A stretch of DNA of 61,000 nt from contig CAIIXF020000613.1 of NCBI GenBank assembly GCA_903813345.2, forward strand, positions 1 through 61,000, given 5' to 3'. Under the pieces are notes generated by a model that ran no database searches, was not told where the DNA came from, and worked only from the letters and a program-made list of their open reading frames with translations. The position numbers were made by a program, and so were the translations under genes. Of the stretch, positions 34,980 to 45,889 are shown piece by piece. The first letter of the stretch is position 1. Each line of letters opens with the position of its first letter. The stretch is from Owenia fusiformis (lineage: Eukaryota > Annelida > Polychaeta > Sabellida > Oweniidae).

Positions 34980-35859
34980 TTAGATCCCCATTGGATCCCC
35001 TTATATTGGATTATCATAATCCTAATCCACGAGGAGTTCCTTATATATTTTAAGTGATGAAACATGTGTTCAAGTACAATGTAACTCTGCATAAAAATTG
35101 TGAAAAAAAATGAGGGACGATGGTGAAAATGACGATTGTATTTTGAAAAAAGCTTGTTGATGGGTGGATTAAACATGGCTTATGAGATAATCCAATTGAT
35201 CTTGAAACCATTCTTTGAATTTTTCTTAAAGATTATACATTGGCCTTTCATATGCATTCATTTTTGTACAGCCAGAAACTACTAGAAAAAAAATATTTAC
35301 TGTCAAAAATCTGTTGCGATACTTTCCCTCGCTCTTTGGAGGTATTGGAAATAAAGTCAAATTACGTTCAATCAACAGTATAAGTATTTTCATTGCAGGT
35401 TAAGTAAATAAAAATTTAAAAGTAAAGAGGCTTTAACACGTAGTTCAATGGGGGAGCTAAGGTTGCCAAATTTATGGAGGGGAGTGTATGTATAGTATAA
35501 ATTATATATTTATAGTATTTTGTTTCTAAAAGATCTATATGGTTTTCTCGGGAACAGTATGCGGGATATTTGAAATACTCCAAGCAATCAAAACACCAGA
35601 CTAAGGGAATACTTCTCAACCTAAATATTTCCAAATTCCGGGTTGACTTTTTTTTTAAATACGGGTTATCTGGGTTGTTTAAAAACATGCCGGTTTAATT
35701 CGGACTTTGTTTTTATTAACATTTCCAGGGCCGTGAATTCGTACGATCCGTCATCCGATCCGGATAAATTTCCTCATGATAATGGTGCATTGTGGGATTG
35801 ATCTTTGAATGGATCCAAACATTTGTGAATTCGTACAATCTTTAGGATACATTTAATCC

Positions 35860-36400
35860 AAATATCACTCGATCTACGTAGGTGGATATATTTTTGGATA
35901 AAGGATTGGTACCGATATAGTGAACTGAATTCACCATGTTTTCTCTTAAACAGACTATTGAAACATTCTGTGAAATACACGGTCCTTTATGTAATGTTGA
36001 CTGATTGACAACAAGTTAATACAAAAATTATTTATATATATTTTATATAACTGTTTTTGTTTAAACTTGGGTTTTTGGTGCAAATGTCTTATGTTCCTTT
36101 CTACCAATTCTTGATAATGAAATAAAATATCTTTTCGAAGTTTATTGGAACAAAATAGATTATTCAACGCCTTATAGTTAATATACAAAGGAACTTTGGT
36201 TGATTTAACAAAAAGGATTAAAAAAGCAAAAAAGCTCTCAAAAGATACAAGTTAAGAGAAACCTTTTATTTCATTAACAAGATACTTTTTTTAAATCAAC
36301 CGAACATTCTTTTGTACAATAACAACATTGAGAGCCCTAAACACGTTATGTTTATGTCATTTTGTTCCAATGAGGTTCGGTGGATGTTTAATTGCATTCC
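35860..36400. repeat. diverged fragment of the CACTCCCC foldback
   Basis: GGTACCGATATAGTGAACTGAATTC, TACACGGTCCTTTATGTAATG and GGTTGATTTAACAAAAAG match, with substitutions, the foldback core at 8535-9225. A matching right end of the same family, GGGAAGTTAGGGTTTCCAAC to GGAAGGGAGTG, lies at about 37137-37175. Confidence 0.55.
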
Positions 36401-36504
36401 GAACACACATGGGCCGATCAAAAAGTTTCTTGCTGTTGGCTAGTCTAGATTTTGTGATAAAAAGAGTTTGATGCTCAAACTTTAACATGAGACAGGATAG
36501 ATTG

Positions 36505-37065
36505 TTAGTACCTCAGTGTAAATACTCGCATCTGATTGGTCAATTAGCGGTCAACATTTTTGCCTGTACCTCACCTGTGCATCATGGGATATCATATTAT
36601 TGACCGCGTATGTTACTGTACTACACTATGGGGAATATGACGTCATAATATTTACAGAATAAAATTGTAGACGGACATTTTGTAAACATTGATGAAAGTG
36701 ATATTTTGACTTTGCTAGACGACGAGTATAGCAAAAATACAAATAGAAACGCAAAATTAACATTAATTTACTAGTGAGTACGCAGTTATGTGCTGAAAAC
36801 AGAGAGTCTAGCTACCACTGTCTTCAGATTTTCTTTAAAAAATATTGCTGGCGTGGTTCGGAGAAAAGATTCTAAAAAGAAGCCATGATTGATGGCTGTC
36901 GTCTATTATGTGTATTATTCGTTTCTTTGGACTAACAAAACAATTGTAGACCTCTCCATTCGGTCAACCGTCAAAATCATATACCTCGACTGTAAACCTT
37001 GAAACTACTGTTGACCTCGACCTTCGGTCTCTGTCAACAGTAGTTTCTCGGTTTAGTTTGCTTGA
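36505..37065 (+). mobile_element. second copy of the Crypton-like first-exon repeat
   Basis: This is an inverted copy of about 28310-28905. It includes the 5' flank with ATTGGTCAATTAGCGG, the frame around DESDILTLLDDEYSKNTN, the GTGAGT donor and half of the adjoining hairpin. One T missing just before the donor distinguishes it. It interrupts a relic of the CACTCCCC family. Confidence 0.65.
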
Positions 37066-37175
37066 AACTGTTTTACATTGAATACATATACCTTACTGAA
37101 CCTGAAGAAACATAAAGAGGTCTTAACACGTAATCCTATGGGGAAGTTAGGGTTTCCAACCTTTGGAAGGGAGTG

Positions 37176-37835
37176 TATTTGAAGAATGCACTGGATAGGA
37201 AAATATTTTGTCTATAATATTATAAATGCGAGTCCCTCAAAGGCATTCAAACAGACTCAGATAAATTAGAATGTGTTAATCGTATCGGATTGTAGTAATT
37301 TCTTTATTACCTTATATTGGCAAGAACGGCATAAAATAGAAATTTATTGGTGATCTTTCGAACGTAAGAAAAATCTTACAGATTGTTGATTTTTTAACAG
37401 AAATCGCCTCCCCAATCTGTCAGTGTTGTCCGATTGTCACCTTAACGTTTAGTGTGGATTACAAGCCTTAGATGTTTTAATTCTGGGTGTGTCTATGTCA
37501 GGCTAAAGATTAAGTATTGTTTAATTATCCAATATACCATTTCTATGGTTACAAAAAATGCATTTTGTCATATGCCTCGAAAATTATCACTTCATCTGAG
37601 AAAATATCATGAATAAATATTTGCATTAAAATACAAGGACCTACACCCCTTTTACCTGTGATTTAATAAGTAGCAGCACCTTAATTATAGATATAGCAAT
37701 AAATTTAAAGTCAACGAACTTTACAATAAATACAGCAGGCATAGGTATATGCATTCATTATTGAAGAAAATAAGGGGACGGTGTACACCTCTAGATCATC
37801 ATACGAAAGACAACTACCTCGGACCAGCAAATACA
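37176..37835. other. 5' flank of the secreted-protein gene
   Basis: AT-rich. No promoter element can be assigned with confidence and no repeat is recognised. Confidence 0.35.
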
Positions 37836-40800
37836 ATGGTTGGACATCTGTTTACAATAGTGTTAGCTTTCCTGACTGTCAACGGTAATTACCAAATGCT
37901 ACATATTAAATTAATATTTTGAATATGTATATGTTATTTTCGATTTAAGAAAGCTAATGTACCGATCGCGATTGATACAGCTGAAATTTGCAAAAATTGA
38001 TGCATAATGGACATAGATGAGAATGTAAAACTTATTGTAGAATGTGTCTCTGAGATAATACTTCAGATTTTTTCAAGGGTTCTTTTTTCTATCTTTTGAA
38101 CGTCCGTAATTTTTTTTTAGCTTGAGTCACAGATATAAGACACCTCTTGGCTTTTGGCGTAATAACCAAGGTGATCGAGGGTTGGGAGGGTCAAGTTATG
38201 ATAGTTAGAAGTCGATGCTAATGAAATTGAAATTAATAAAATAATGATTATTCCAATACTCTAGAAAATACAAAAAGATGAGTATTGCTCTTTTTGATAA
38301 ATAAGATTTAATATTAAAGTTTCTTTCCAATGTGCTTTATTTCATGAAAATTGACTATGCTATGAATTTATAAAGGTAAAAAGGTTAATCGCCAAGTATT
38401 CTCGAATCCCGTTCTCAACAAGACTTTTAGAGAAATACTTATTTCTCAAAATTTACTGGATATCTTGGAATTTTTTCGCATATTCCTTAATGTCAATACT
38501 TACTATATATAACTATGATGATACCATCTTCCAAATTTTAGATATAATTTTTTATCCTCCCATGCTCCCAACTTTTCAGTTTCACAATTTCCATGTTTGT
38601 GTCGTTGCTAGGTGGTTGCATTGCAACATCATGGACTAAGATTATATTAGAAAAATACACAATTATACATTCATACATCTGTATTGTAAATCACTGATTG
38701 CTATTTGTTGTATATCTTGAAATATGAATGCTAAAGACGAAAACAAGTTGAACGTGTAATAGCTGACAATGGCTGGCCATTAAAAGTACTTTTTAACGGC
38801 GTATGAAATCGTTTTTTGACGGCGGTAAAAGTAACTTTTAACGTCGTATAAAAACGTTTTTGACGGCGTTAAAAGTAATTCTTATCGGCGTATGAAATCG
38901 TTTTTTGACGGCGTTAAAATTAATTTTTAACGGTGTATGAAAATCGTTTTTTTTTTGACGGCGTATAAAATCGTTTTGACAGCGTTAAGTATGGCTGGCT
39001 ATCTGGACCAATGTATCGTCATACTTTAAACGCCGTAAAAAGATTTTATACGCTTTTAAATCTATTTTTAACGTCGTCAAAAACAATTTTATACGCCATT
39101 AAAAACAACTTTTAACGCCGTCAAACACGATTTAATACGCTGTTAAAAATAACTTTTAACGCCGTCAAAAATTCATTTTGAATTGCGTCAAACACGATTT
39201 TATACGTCCTTACGTTTAACCACGCGTAAAAAGGCATTTTGTTCGGTGTCAAAAATGAGTTTGAACGCGTCAAGAATTGTACTGTGATACGTTAATTGCG
39301 TCTTAGCTGGCAGCCAATTAAAACCGACATTACAATAGATGTATTCATTGAACAAACAAACGTGTATGTTCAACTTACCCGGACTGATTGATATGAATCC
39401 AAAACCCTATTTTCTGTTAAAAAAGTATGTCACATCATTTATTTGTTTGTATCGAAGACTACAACTTTCCCTGGAATTTGATATACATCAAGTTTCATTG
39501 TTCGTTTTTTCGCAAATGATTAACAATGTACGTTTGCAATTTCGAAGGGAAAAATGGCTGATAGTGAAATTACTGAAAATGTGGCAAAGGTAAACAACGT
39601 ACTTGATGTCATCCAGCTAGGTGTACAGAAATAGTTCAAAATATTTTTTAACGGCGTAAAAGAATCAAATTTGACGCCGTACAAAATACTTTTGAACGGC
39701 GTAAAAAATCAGTTTTGACGGCGTATAAAAAATATTACACTGCATAAAAAAATCAGTTTTGACGCCGTAAAAATTGTTTTTAACGGGGTTAAAAGTTATT
39801 CTTTACTGCGTATATAATCGTTTTTACGGCGTTATAAAATTCTTTTTGACGACGTTCAAAATGAATTTAAACGCCGTACATAATCATTTTTGACGCCGAA
39901 AAAAATCAAAGGTATGATGATACATTGGTCAGGATGGCCAGTCATAGACTATACAATTTTGCGTTACATTGATTTCAATGGGTGTACGCGATACCTGCTA
40001 TATTTGAAAGCGTAGGTAACCTCAGTTCTAGAAACGCTTTTACCACAACTGGTCAGTATTAAGGGAAGGTTATGGTTGTTTCCTTTGCATCAAAGATGGC
40101 GGACTGGAAGTGTGGATTTCGATATTTTTTGTTTTCATCGAATGAAACTTCTTTATAGTTGAAGCAATGCTTTATTATTTGAACCGAACCCAGCTTATAC
40201 GACATGGAAACTTTGGATATGATCATTTGTTCATATATCATGCGTGGGCACCACAGTTCAACGATATCTTTCACCTCATAGGGGAAGGTAACTGGAAATG
40301 TAAAAACATCAAATTCAGAGGTACATGCACGCATTGTCTATTGTAGTCTCTTCATCTTCAAACAGAATGCTGTGCGATACTTCTGGAAAATGAGGTCTGT
40401 CTTTTTCCTTTTGTAAATATATAAAGTTGAGCGGGAGGGGATTAAGTAATATTAAAAATTTTCTTGGAAGCGAAAAATTGATACTTTTCCACATATCATT
40501 CCAAGTGGTGCATCATGCAGGTCATGCCATGCATACATCCCATGTAAGCTTTATCGATGATAGGATCTCTCTCTGTATATAAAAGGGATGTTATGAGAGA
40601 TACTTCTAGATAATGAGTTATGTATTTTTTCTTTTGTTAATGGATAAAGTGGAGTGTGGGGGATAAGTTAACATAATGTTTTAAATGGAAGCGCAAAATG
40701 TATGCACTTCCACACATGTATAAGTCAAGGAGCTGTCCATCTCTCTTGGTTTTGGATGACTTTATCTACTGTAGCATCCTTTTTATAAATGAAGGGAATG

Positions 40801-41963
40801 TTATGTCTATCTACTTTTTATGTCACCACCAGAAGTGGTTACATATGTTTTGTCTCAAACTTTTTTATGGATGGTGTTACGCAGTTGGCATTCGGGTATC
40901 AGCAGTCGATGTTTGTAATAAATGGGAGGAGGTAACAATTTGCATGTTCATGCCTCACAAACAGTATACAGTTACACATTAACAATCAGAGTTAAAGGTG
41001 AAATATATCAACTGTAGATTTCTGCCATTGGTATAAAAGGTTTGCTTTATGAACTAGTTTTTGAGTAAGTGAGGGGTAAGCCATATTAGAATATTCTTTG
41101 GGGGCATAAATAAATAAAAAGCATACTAGTATACAAAAATGCACCCTTAGCAAAACGGAAACACGCACGCACTTGACATATTCAAAATTGTTTGAGAACT
41201 ACATGGGGTATGCTCCCTTGATCAAACAGGGTATTAACCAAAGTCCAACCAACCATTCATGATAAGATTTTGAATTACAGTTGTAGGCATAAATTGTATG
41301 GTACACCAATGACGTCTTATCTAAATGTGCTGTACTAAAATCATACAAAATGCATTTACCGTTGGATCAGCGTATGTTGGATTATCATATATTCCTTATT
41401 CAGAAGGAGTCCCTTATATATTTCAAGTGATGAAACATGCGTTCAAGTAAAATATAACGTTGGATGAAAAATTGTAAAAAATGATGGACGGTGGTGAAAA
41501 TTATGATTGTATTTTGAATGGGTTGATTTCACACAACTTAAAGGATAATCCAATTGATGCTGATGGTCTTTTCAGAATAAATATCTAATTCACTTTTCGT
41601 CAAAGAAAAAAATGTACAAAATACTAATTACTGTTGTTTATTTTAGGAGAGAACGTGTGTGAGAAACTTCAGCTTTCGGGGATGCAAGGCCCAGGTTTAC
41701 CGTTTAATGGCATATATGAGAAAACACCTAAAATCCTTGAGAATAGACCAACATACACATCCGATGTGTTCAATCTATACTACTCGAGCACTAATTCCCG
41801 CTGGGTGATTGACGATGATTTTGATGACACAGATGGTTATTTTGCAAGTTCCATTACAACTACGAGCCTCGATCCAATTTCAACAAGTCCTTGGTCTTTC
41901 TTGGTTGGTACATGGAAGACGCAACAAAATGCTAAGCTCATTTGCACAAATGGTAATACATGA
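37836..41963 (+). CDS. small secreted protein, signal-peptide exon plus one domain exon
   Basis: Exon 1 (37836-37884) starts at ATG and encodes a hydrophobic leader, MVGHLFTIVLAFLTVNG across the junction. A GT donor follows. Exon 2 (41647-41952) follows a pyrimidine-rich AG, and its phase-1 start completes the same reading frame. It encodes about 102 residues with one Cys near each end (NVCEKL and LICTN) and the patterns LPFNGIYEK, RPTYTSDVFNLYY and RWVIDDDF. This resembles a single-exon extracellular module repeated in many lophotrochozoan secreted proteins; I know no accepted name. A phase-1 donor (41953) would join a further module, but none is seen downstream in the window. If the donor is not used, translation stops at 41961-41963, giving 121 residues. 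The intron is filled with repeats. Gene call fairly sure, function unknown. Confidence 0.7.
37885..38795 (+). other. intron, first part
   Basis: AT-rich sequence with no feature up to the ACGGCGT arrays. Confidence 0.45.
38796..38985. repeat. ACGGCGT array, about 22 bp period
   Basis: ACGGCGT or a one-base variant recurs about every 22 bp (near 38796, 38818, 38840 and onward). Most units have the form GACGGCGTTAAAA or AACGGCGTATGAAATCG. It lies immediately left of the inverted-repeat element with the same motif. Confidence 0.8.
38990..39946. mobile_element. 957 bp element with ACGCCGT/ACGGCGT subterminal arrays
   Basis: Inverted ends of 35 bp with about five mismatches, sharing GACCAATGTATC, lie at 38990-39024 and 39912-39946. 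Inside the left end the repeated heptamer is mostly ACGCCGT (39034-39290). Inside the right end both orientations alternate (39640-39905). The middle 39300-39640 lacks the motif. There is no credible coding sequence. Confidence 0.7.
40060..40340. repeat. copy of a piece of the 5.3-8.2 kb foldback element
   Basis: AAGATGGCGGAC, AAGTGTGGATTTCGATATTTTT, GATCATTTGTTCATATAT and CACAGTTCAACGATATCTT match about 6906-7080 with substitutions. Confidence 0.65.
40370..40730. repeat. diverged tandem duplication, about 210 bp unit
   Basis: GATACTTCTGGAAAATGAG..CTTTTGTAAAT..GGGATTAAGT (from 40376) recurs as GATACTTCTAGATAATGAG..CTTTTGTTAAT..GGGGATAAGT (from 40599). It is part of the gene's intron. Confidence 0.55.
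41200..41560. repeat. solo arm of the 3.9 kb element
   Basis: The segment matches about 34840-35190: ATGCTCCCTTGATCAAACAGG, ATGTGCTGTACTAAAA, GTTGGATTATCATA, CAAGTGATGAAACATG and GATTGTATTTTGAA. It sits just upstream of exon 2 of the secreted-protein gene. Confidence 0.65.
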
Positions 41964-42331
41964 TTTTGCCTTTGAAAAATTGCTGATTTTAATTTATATT
42001 TTTTTCCTATTGAAACCTCAGCATATTAAAATTGTAGGAATCAGAAGTTTTTACAGTTTGTTTCATTTTAAACCATCTGCATATGGTTACAAAAGTGTAG
42101 CAATTGCAACAGATGAAGGTCAAATCTGAAATCGAATTTAGATTTTAACTTCAGACTACTTATAGATACTTTTAAAAAATGGTCAATTTGAAGCAAAGTC
42201 GAAGAAGACCCGTTCGACTATTTTTCACCCTTAAAAGTTTATACAGGGTGGGCCAAAAAACCAATACCCAACTTCCAATCAGAATAAAAATAGTTACATC
42301 CAATATGGTACATTGACTCACATATCATTAT
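41964..42331. other. spacer with a mariner-like end
   Basis: TATACAGGGTGGGCCAAAAA near 42240 resembles the end of a Tc1/mariner element, but no opposite end is seen. No further exon is recognised. Confidence 0.35.
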
Positions 42332-43100
42332 CCCAACGAACGAAGTTCGTTAGGGATATAGTGAAGCCCTCCGTCCGTCCGTCTGTCCGTCACTCCGTCA
42401 GTCCGTCAGTCCGTCAGTCAGTCAGTCAGCCAGTCCGTCCGTCTGTCCGGAAGATAACTCAAATACTAGTTGACAGATTTTCTTCATATTCAGTGGAAAC
42501 ATGTATATTGGTGAATAGTTTTACGAAAAATTTTTTTTTCAAGATGGCCGCCGCTTTAAAAATGACGGGACTTTTTCGCAAATATCATAAATTTTTCTTT
42601 CTAAACCAAAGTAATTAATATTATTGTTTGAAATTTTTGTAGTGTATTCACAACATTTATCTATTTCAGATATATTCCGTTTTTTTCATCCTGACCCCCA
42701 GGGGCCATGTATGGGGGGACAGGAAAACAGAAATTTTCGCTTATTTTTAGATCTTTCTGAAGTATAGCTTTATTATACTCAAATGAAAGGCAATTAAGAG
42801 TAGATTGCAAATATTGTATCTTTTTTCTGATTCGAGCCTCGTAAAATTCAAAATGGCCGTCTAATGTACGATTTCGCAATAATTTTTCGATCCCTTCAAA
42901 GTATGGCTATATTATACTCAAATTGAAGGAATTTTGGAGTAGATCACAATTATGGTATTGTTTTTCAGATTTGTACCTCAGAAAATTCAAAATGGCTGCT
43001 TTGCAGGAATTCGCAATTCTAAAATCTAATTTTTTCATTTTCAACCAAAGTAATGAGTATAATTGATTGGAATTCGGTAATTGATATTTTGTTCGTTGGG
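42332..43100. mobile_element. 769 bp element with CCCAACGAAC ends
   Basis: CCCAACGAAC (42332) and GTTCGTTGGG (ending 43100) are inverted ends. A CCGT/CAGT minisatellite follows the left end (42368-42450). Two or three diverged 140 bp units with AATTCAAAATGGC and ATTATACTCAAATGAA make up the right half. Frames across it are low-complexity shadows. Confidence 0.55.
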
Positions 43101-43202
43101 ATTTGCTACTCCGCGGAGTTGCCATTATCTAGTTTTAAAGGTTATACATTTTCAAACTATTTGGTATATAACACTATGTCATGAAATCAATATCAAAGTT
43201 TT

Positions 43203-43590
43203 ATTAGACTCCAGATTGAAAATCTGGAGTCTATTGTTTTTGCCTGTTTTCTTATTAGACTCCAGATGAAAATCTGGAGTCTATTGCTTTTGCCAGTTTT
43301 CTTTATTATTATTAGACTCCAGATGAAAATCTGGAGTCTATTGCTTTTGCCAGTTTTCTTATTAGACTCCAGATGTAAATCTGGAGTCTATTGTTTTCGT
43401 CAGTATTCTTCTTTATTATTAGACTCCAGATGTCAATCTGGAGTCTATTGTTTTTGTCAGTATTCTTATTATTAGACTCCAGATTGAAAATCTGGAGTCT
43501 ATTGTTTTTGCCAGTATTCTTCTTCTTCTTATTATTATTAGACTCCAGATGTCAATCTGGAGTCTATTGTTTTTGCCAGTATTCTTCTTT
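43203..43590. repeat. seven-copy array of a palindromic unit
   Basis: ATTAGACTCCAGAT-NNN-ATCTGGAGTCTATTG units start at 43203, 43254, 43311, 43361, 43418, 43471 and 43537. Each unit can form a hairpin with an 11 bp stem. They are separated by variants of TTTTTGCCAGTATTCTT and ATT-rich linkers of variable length. Frames at 43266 and 43391 come from this array. Confidence 0.9.
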
Positions 43591-43869
43591 ATTCTTATTA
43601 TTATTCTTCTACAAACGTTTTCTCCTTAACTAGAAGACATTGAGTCAAGTCCTGTATATGGTCAATTTAGGTCCAGTATCTAGTTTCTGGGAAATTGGGT
43701 CAATTTTTTATCTAGGTCAAAGGTCAAGAACTAGGTCAAATCCAGTACTTTGTCACTTTTTTCAATTTTCTCAGTCGTCCTTCAATATTTTCGATCCAGT
43801 TTTTTTTCATTGTGTTCCTCATAAAAAAGTAGGAAAGCTAGGGTCGATTTAGTTTTTTGATATCTCAAA

Positions 43870-44945
43870 CCGATTTTGAGATATGGTGTCCGGAAAGTAG
43901 GTCACACCAAAACGTGCTCCAAATTCAATGTATGAGTTATGAATTAGGGGTAGAATTTTGTCAGGAATCCGAATCTGCAAACCAAATTTCGATCCGACTT
44001 CTGGTTTGGAAGTTATGGCGTTTTAAAAACTCAAAAATCGCTAAATTTTGTGCCCATGTTAAGTCAATGGGAAAAAAGATTTTTTTGAAGTGAAAAATAT
44101 GAAATATAGACTGAGTTCAGCTTAATTAAATGAAAGGCTTCAAAAGAAGGGGACCTCAAAAGCCATCTAGCTTCAGAATTTGGACACCAAAATTCCTATG
44201 TCAAAATCTAGGTCAAATTCAAAGGTTTTCCTTATTTTTGTGATTCTGACACTACACTTCAATTATATTCTTCGAAATTGTGTATACATGTAGCCAAGAG
44301 TCTGCTTATAGTGTTAGCCTTTTGCCGTCAGAAAGTATTTTGACCCACTTTTGAGATATGGTGTCCGAAAAGTAGGTCAAAATAAAAAGTTCTCCAAATT
44401 TAATGTATAAGTTATGACTTAGGGGTAGAATTTTGTCAGGAATCCGAATCTGCAAACAAAATTTCGATCCGACTTCTGGTTCGGAAGTTATGGTGTTTTG
44501 AAAGCTCAAAAATTGCTAAATTTGGTGCCCCATGTTATGTCAATAGGAAAAAAGATGTTTTGAAGTGTAAAATACGAGATATAGACTGGGTACAGCTAAT
44601 ATAATGAAAGCTTTTGAAAGGAGGGGACCTTGAAGGCTACTTAGCTTCAAAATTTGGACACCAAAATGCCTAGGTCAAAATCTAGGTCAAATTCAAAGTT
44701 TTTCCTTATTTTTGCGATTCTGACACTACACTTTAATTATATTCTTCGAAATTGTATGTAGCCAAGAGTATTGTTATAGTGTTAGCCTTTTGCCGTCAGA
44801 AAGTATTTTGACCCACTTTTGAGACATGGTGTCCGAAAAGTAGGTCAAAATAAAAAGTTCTCCAAATTTAACATATGAGTTATGAATTAAGGGAAGAATT
44901 TTCTCAGGAATCTGAATCTGCAAACCAAATTTCGATCCGACTTCC
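43870..44945. repeat. about 470 bp tandem repeat, 2.3 units
   Basis: GAGATATGGTGTCCG recurs at 43878 and 44353 and as GAGACATGGTGTCCG at 44821. Each unit carries CAGGAATCCGAATCTGCAAA, CAAAATCTAGGTCAAATTC and TTAGCCTTTTGCCGTCAGAA. It follows the palindromic array and probably belongs to the same element. Confidence 0.85.
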
Positions 44946-45351
44946 CTAGATCCAACATATTCTGATAGAGGAGCAGAAAAAATACAACTTGGGATGTGCT
45001 CCCAAATCCTTAATTTTTACATCATATTTCCTGTTTTCCTCCCCAGGTACCCCCAACATTCCATTTTAAATCATCTGTAACATTGCCAAATGATCTTATT
45101 ATGTTATGTTACTTTCAGAGATAGAAGAAATAAATCCAATCCAAAATTTTTATCATTGTATCTCAAATATTCTATGAATTAGAATAAAAATTTCAAGACT
45201 TATGGGACAACCCTTGTACATACATTTTACCAAATTTTTTTCCTGTTCGAGCTTTTCCACAAAAGATAGGTATTGATATGGTGAACTGAAATTACAATGT
45301 TTTTCGCTTAAACCAATTATTGAAAACATTCTGTAAAAAACACGGTCCTTT
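44946..45351. other. spacer with a CACTCCCC-core fragment
   Basis: The part 45220-45351 matches the foldback core of the CACTCCCC family (GGTATTGATATGGTGAACTG, AACATTCTGTAAAAAACACGG). The rest is unrecognised. Confidence 0.45.
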
Positions 45352-45745
45352 AAAGGACGATTCTCGGTTTGGAGAACGAAGTTCATCAATCTAAATGAGC
45401 ATTATCCCTGCTTCGGACAAATTTGATTTTTTTAAATAACATAGATTTGAATGTCTTCTTTTGAATAGTCATAATTTAATTTGGGTAATATTTCTAGATT
45501 TTTCGCAAAAAAATATTAGCGCAGTACACTGATGAACTTCTTTCCCCAAATCGAGACTTGTATTTTATTGAATTGGTCTAATTGAGCGTCATCCCTGCTT
45601 CAGACCAATTTGTTATATTTACATCTTGTAGATTTAAATGTCCTCTTTTGAATATTCATAGTTTAATTTGGGTAATATTTCTATATTTTTCATAAAAAAA
45701 ATTATTAGCCCAGGAGACTGTTCTCCAAACCGAGAATCGTCCTTT
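45352..45745. mobile_element. 394 bp element with perfect 26 bp inverted ends
   Basis: AAAGGACGATTCTCGGTTTG begins the left end (45352-45377) and its complement closes the right end (45720-45745). The interior is a twofold direct repeat of about 180 bp (CATCCCTGCTTC.GACAAATTTG, TTTAATTTGGGTAATATTTCTA). The left flank is the foldback core of the CACTCCCC family. It is non-coding. Confidence 0.8.
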
Positions 45746-45889
45746 CTGTGGCCATCTTAAAAATCTCTCCTTCAGCAAAGCTCCTTTGCCTCTAGGCATC
45801 AGTATATATAAAGTTTGAACCCAAATTGTGAACTAGTAATTGACTTATCAAAGATTAATTTTTTTTGCTAAATATCGTGGCTTTTTTAA

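Larger units (their letters stand above)
31433..35334. mobile_element. 3.9 kb long-TIR element nested in copy 2
   Basis: Arms of about 330 bp, 31433-31760 and 34980-35334, are inverted copies (GAGCAGGGAAAGTATCGCAA against GAGCGAGGGAAAGTATCGCA). The flanks ATTGAGAAAA and TTTGGAGGTATTGG are adjacent in copy 1 near 23750-23770, which fixes the insertion point. Right-arm sequence also occurs alone at about 41200-41560. The interior has no recognisable transposase and holds a nested Transib-like element. Confidence 0.7.
29988..35486. mobile_element. CACTCCCC inverted-repeat element, copy 2, split by a 3.9 kb insertion
   Basis: The ends CACTCCCCTCCATAAG (29988) and the inverted GGAGGGGAGTG (to 35486) are both flanked by TA (29986-29987 and 35487-35488). 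The body left of 31433 aligns with 8378-9367 plus 23402-23774 of copy 1, and the piece right of 35334 with 23775-23839. Without the insertion it is about 1.6 kb. It is non-autonomous. Confidence 0.75.

Noticed and set aside
42313-42618. 101-codon frame rich in PSVRPSVR
   Set aside because: It is a translation of the CCGT/CAGT minisatellite at the left end of an inverted-repeat element.
43203-43590. CRISPR-like repeat and spacer layout
   Set aside because: The window is eukaryotic, spacers are variants of one sequence rather than unique, and the unit is a palindromic interspersed repeat.
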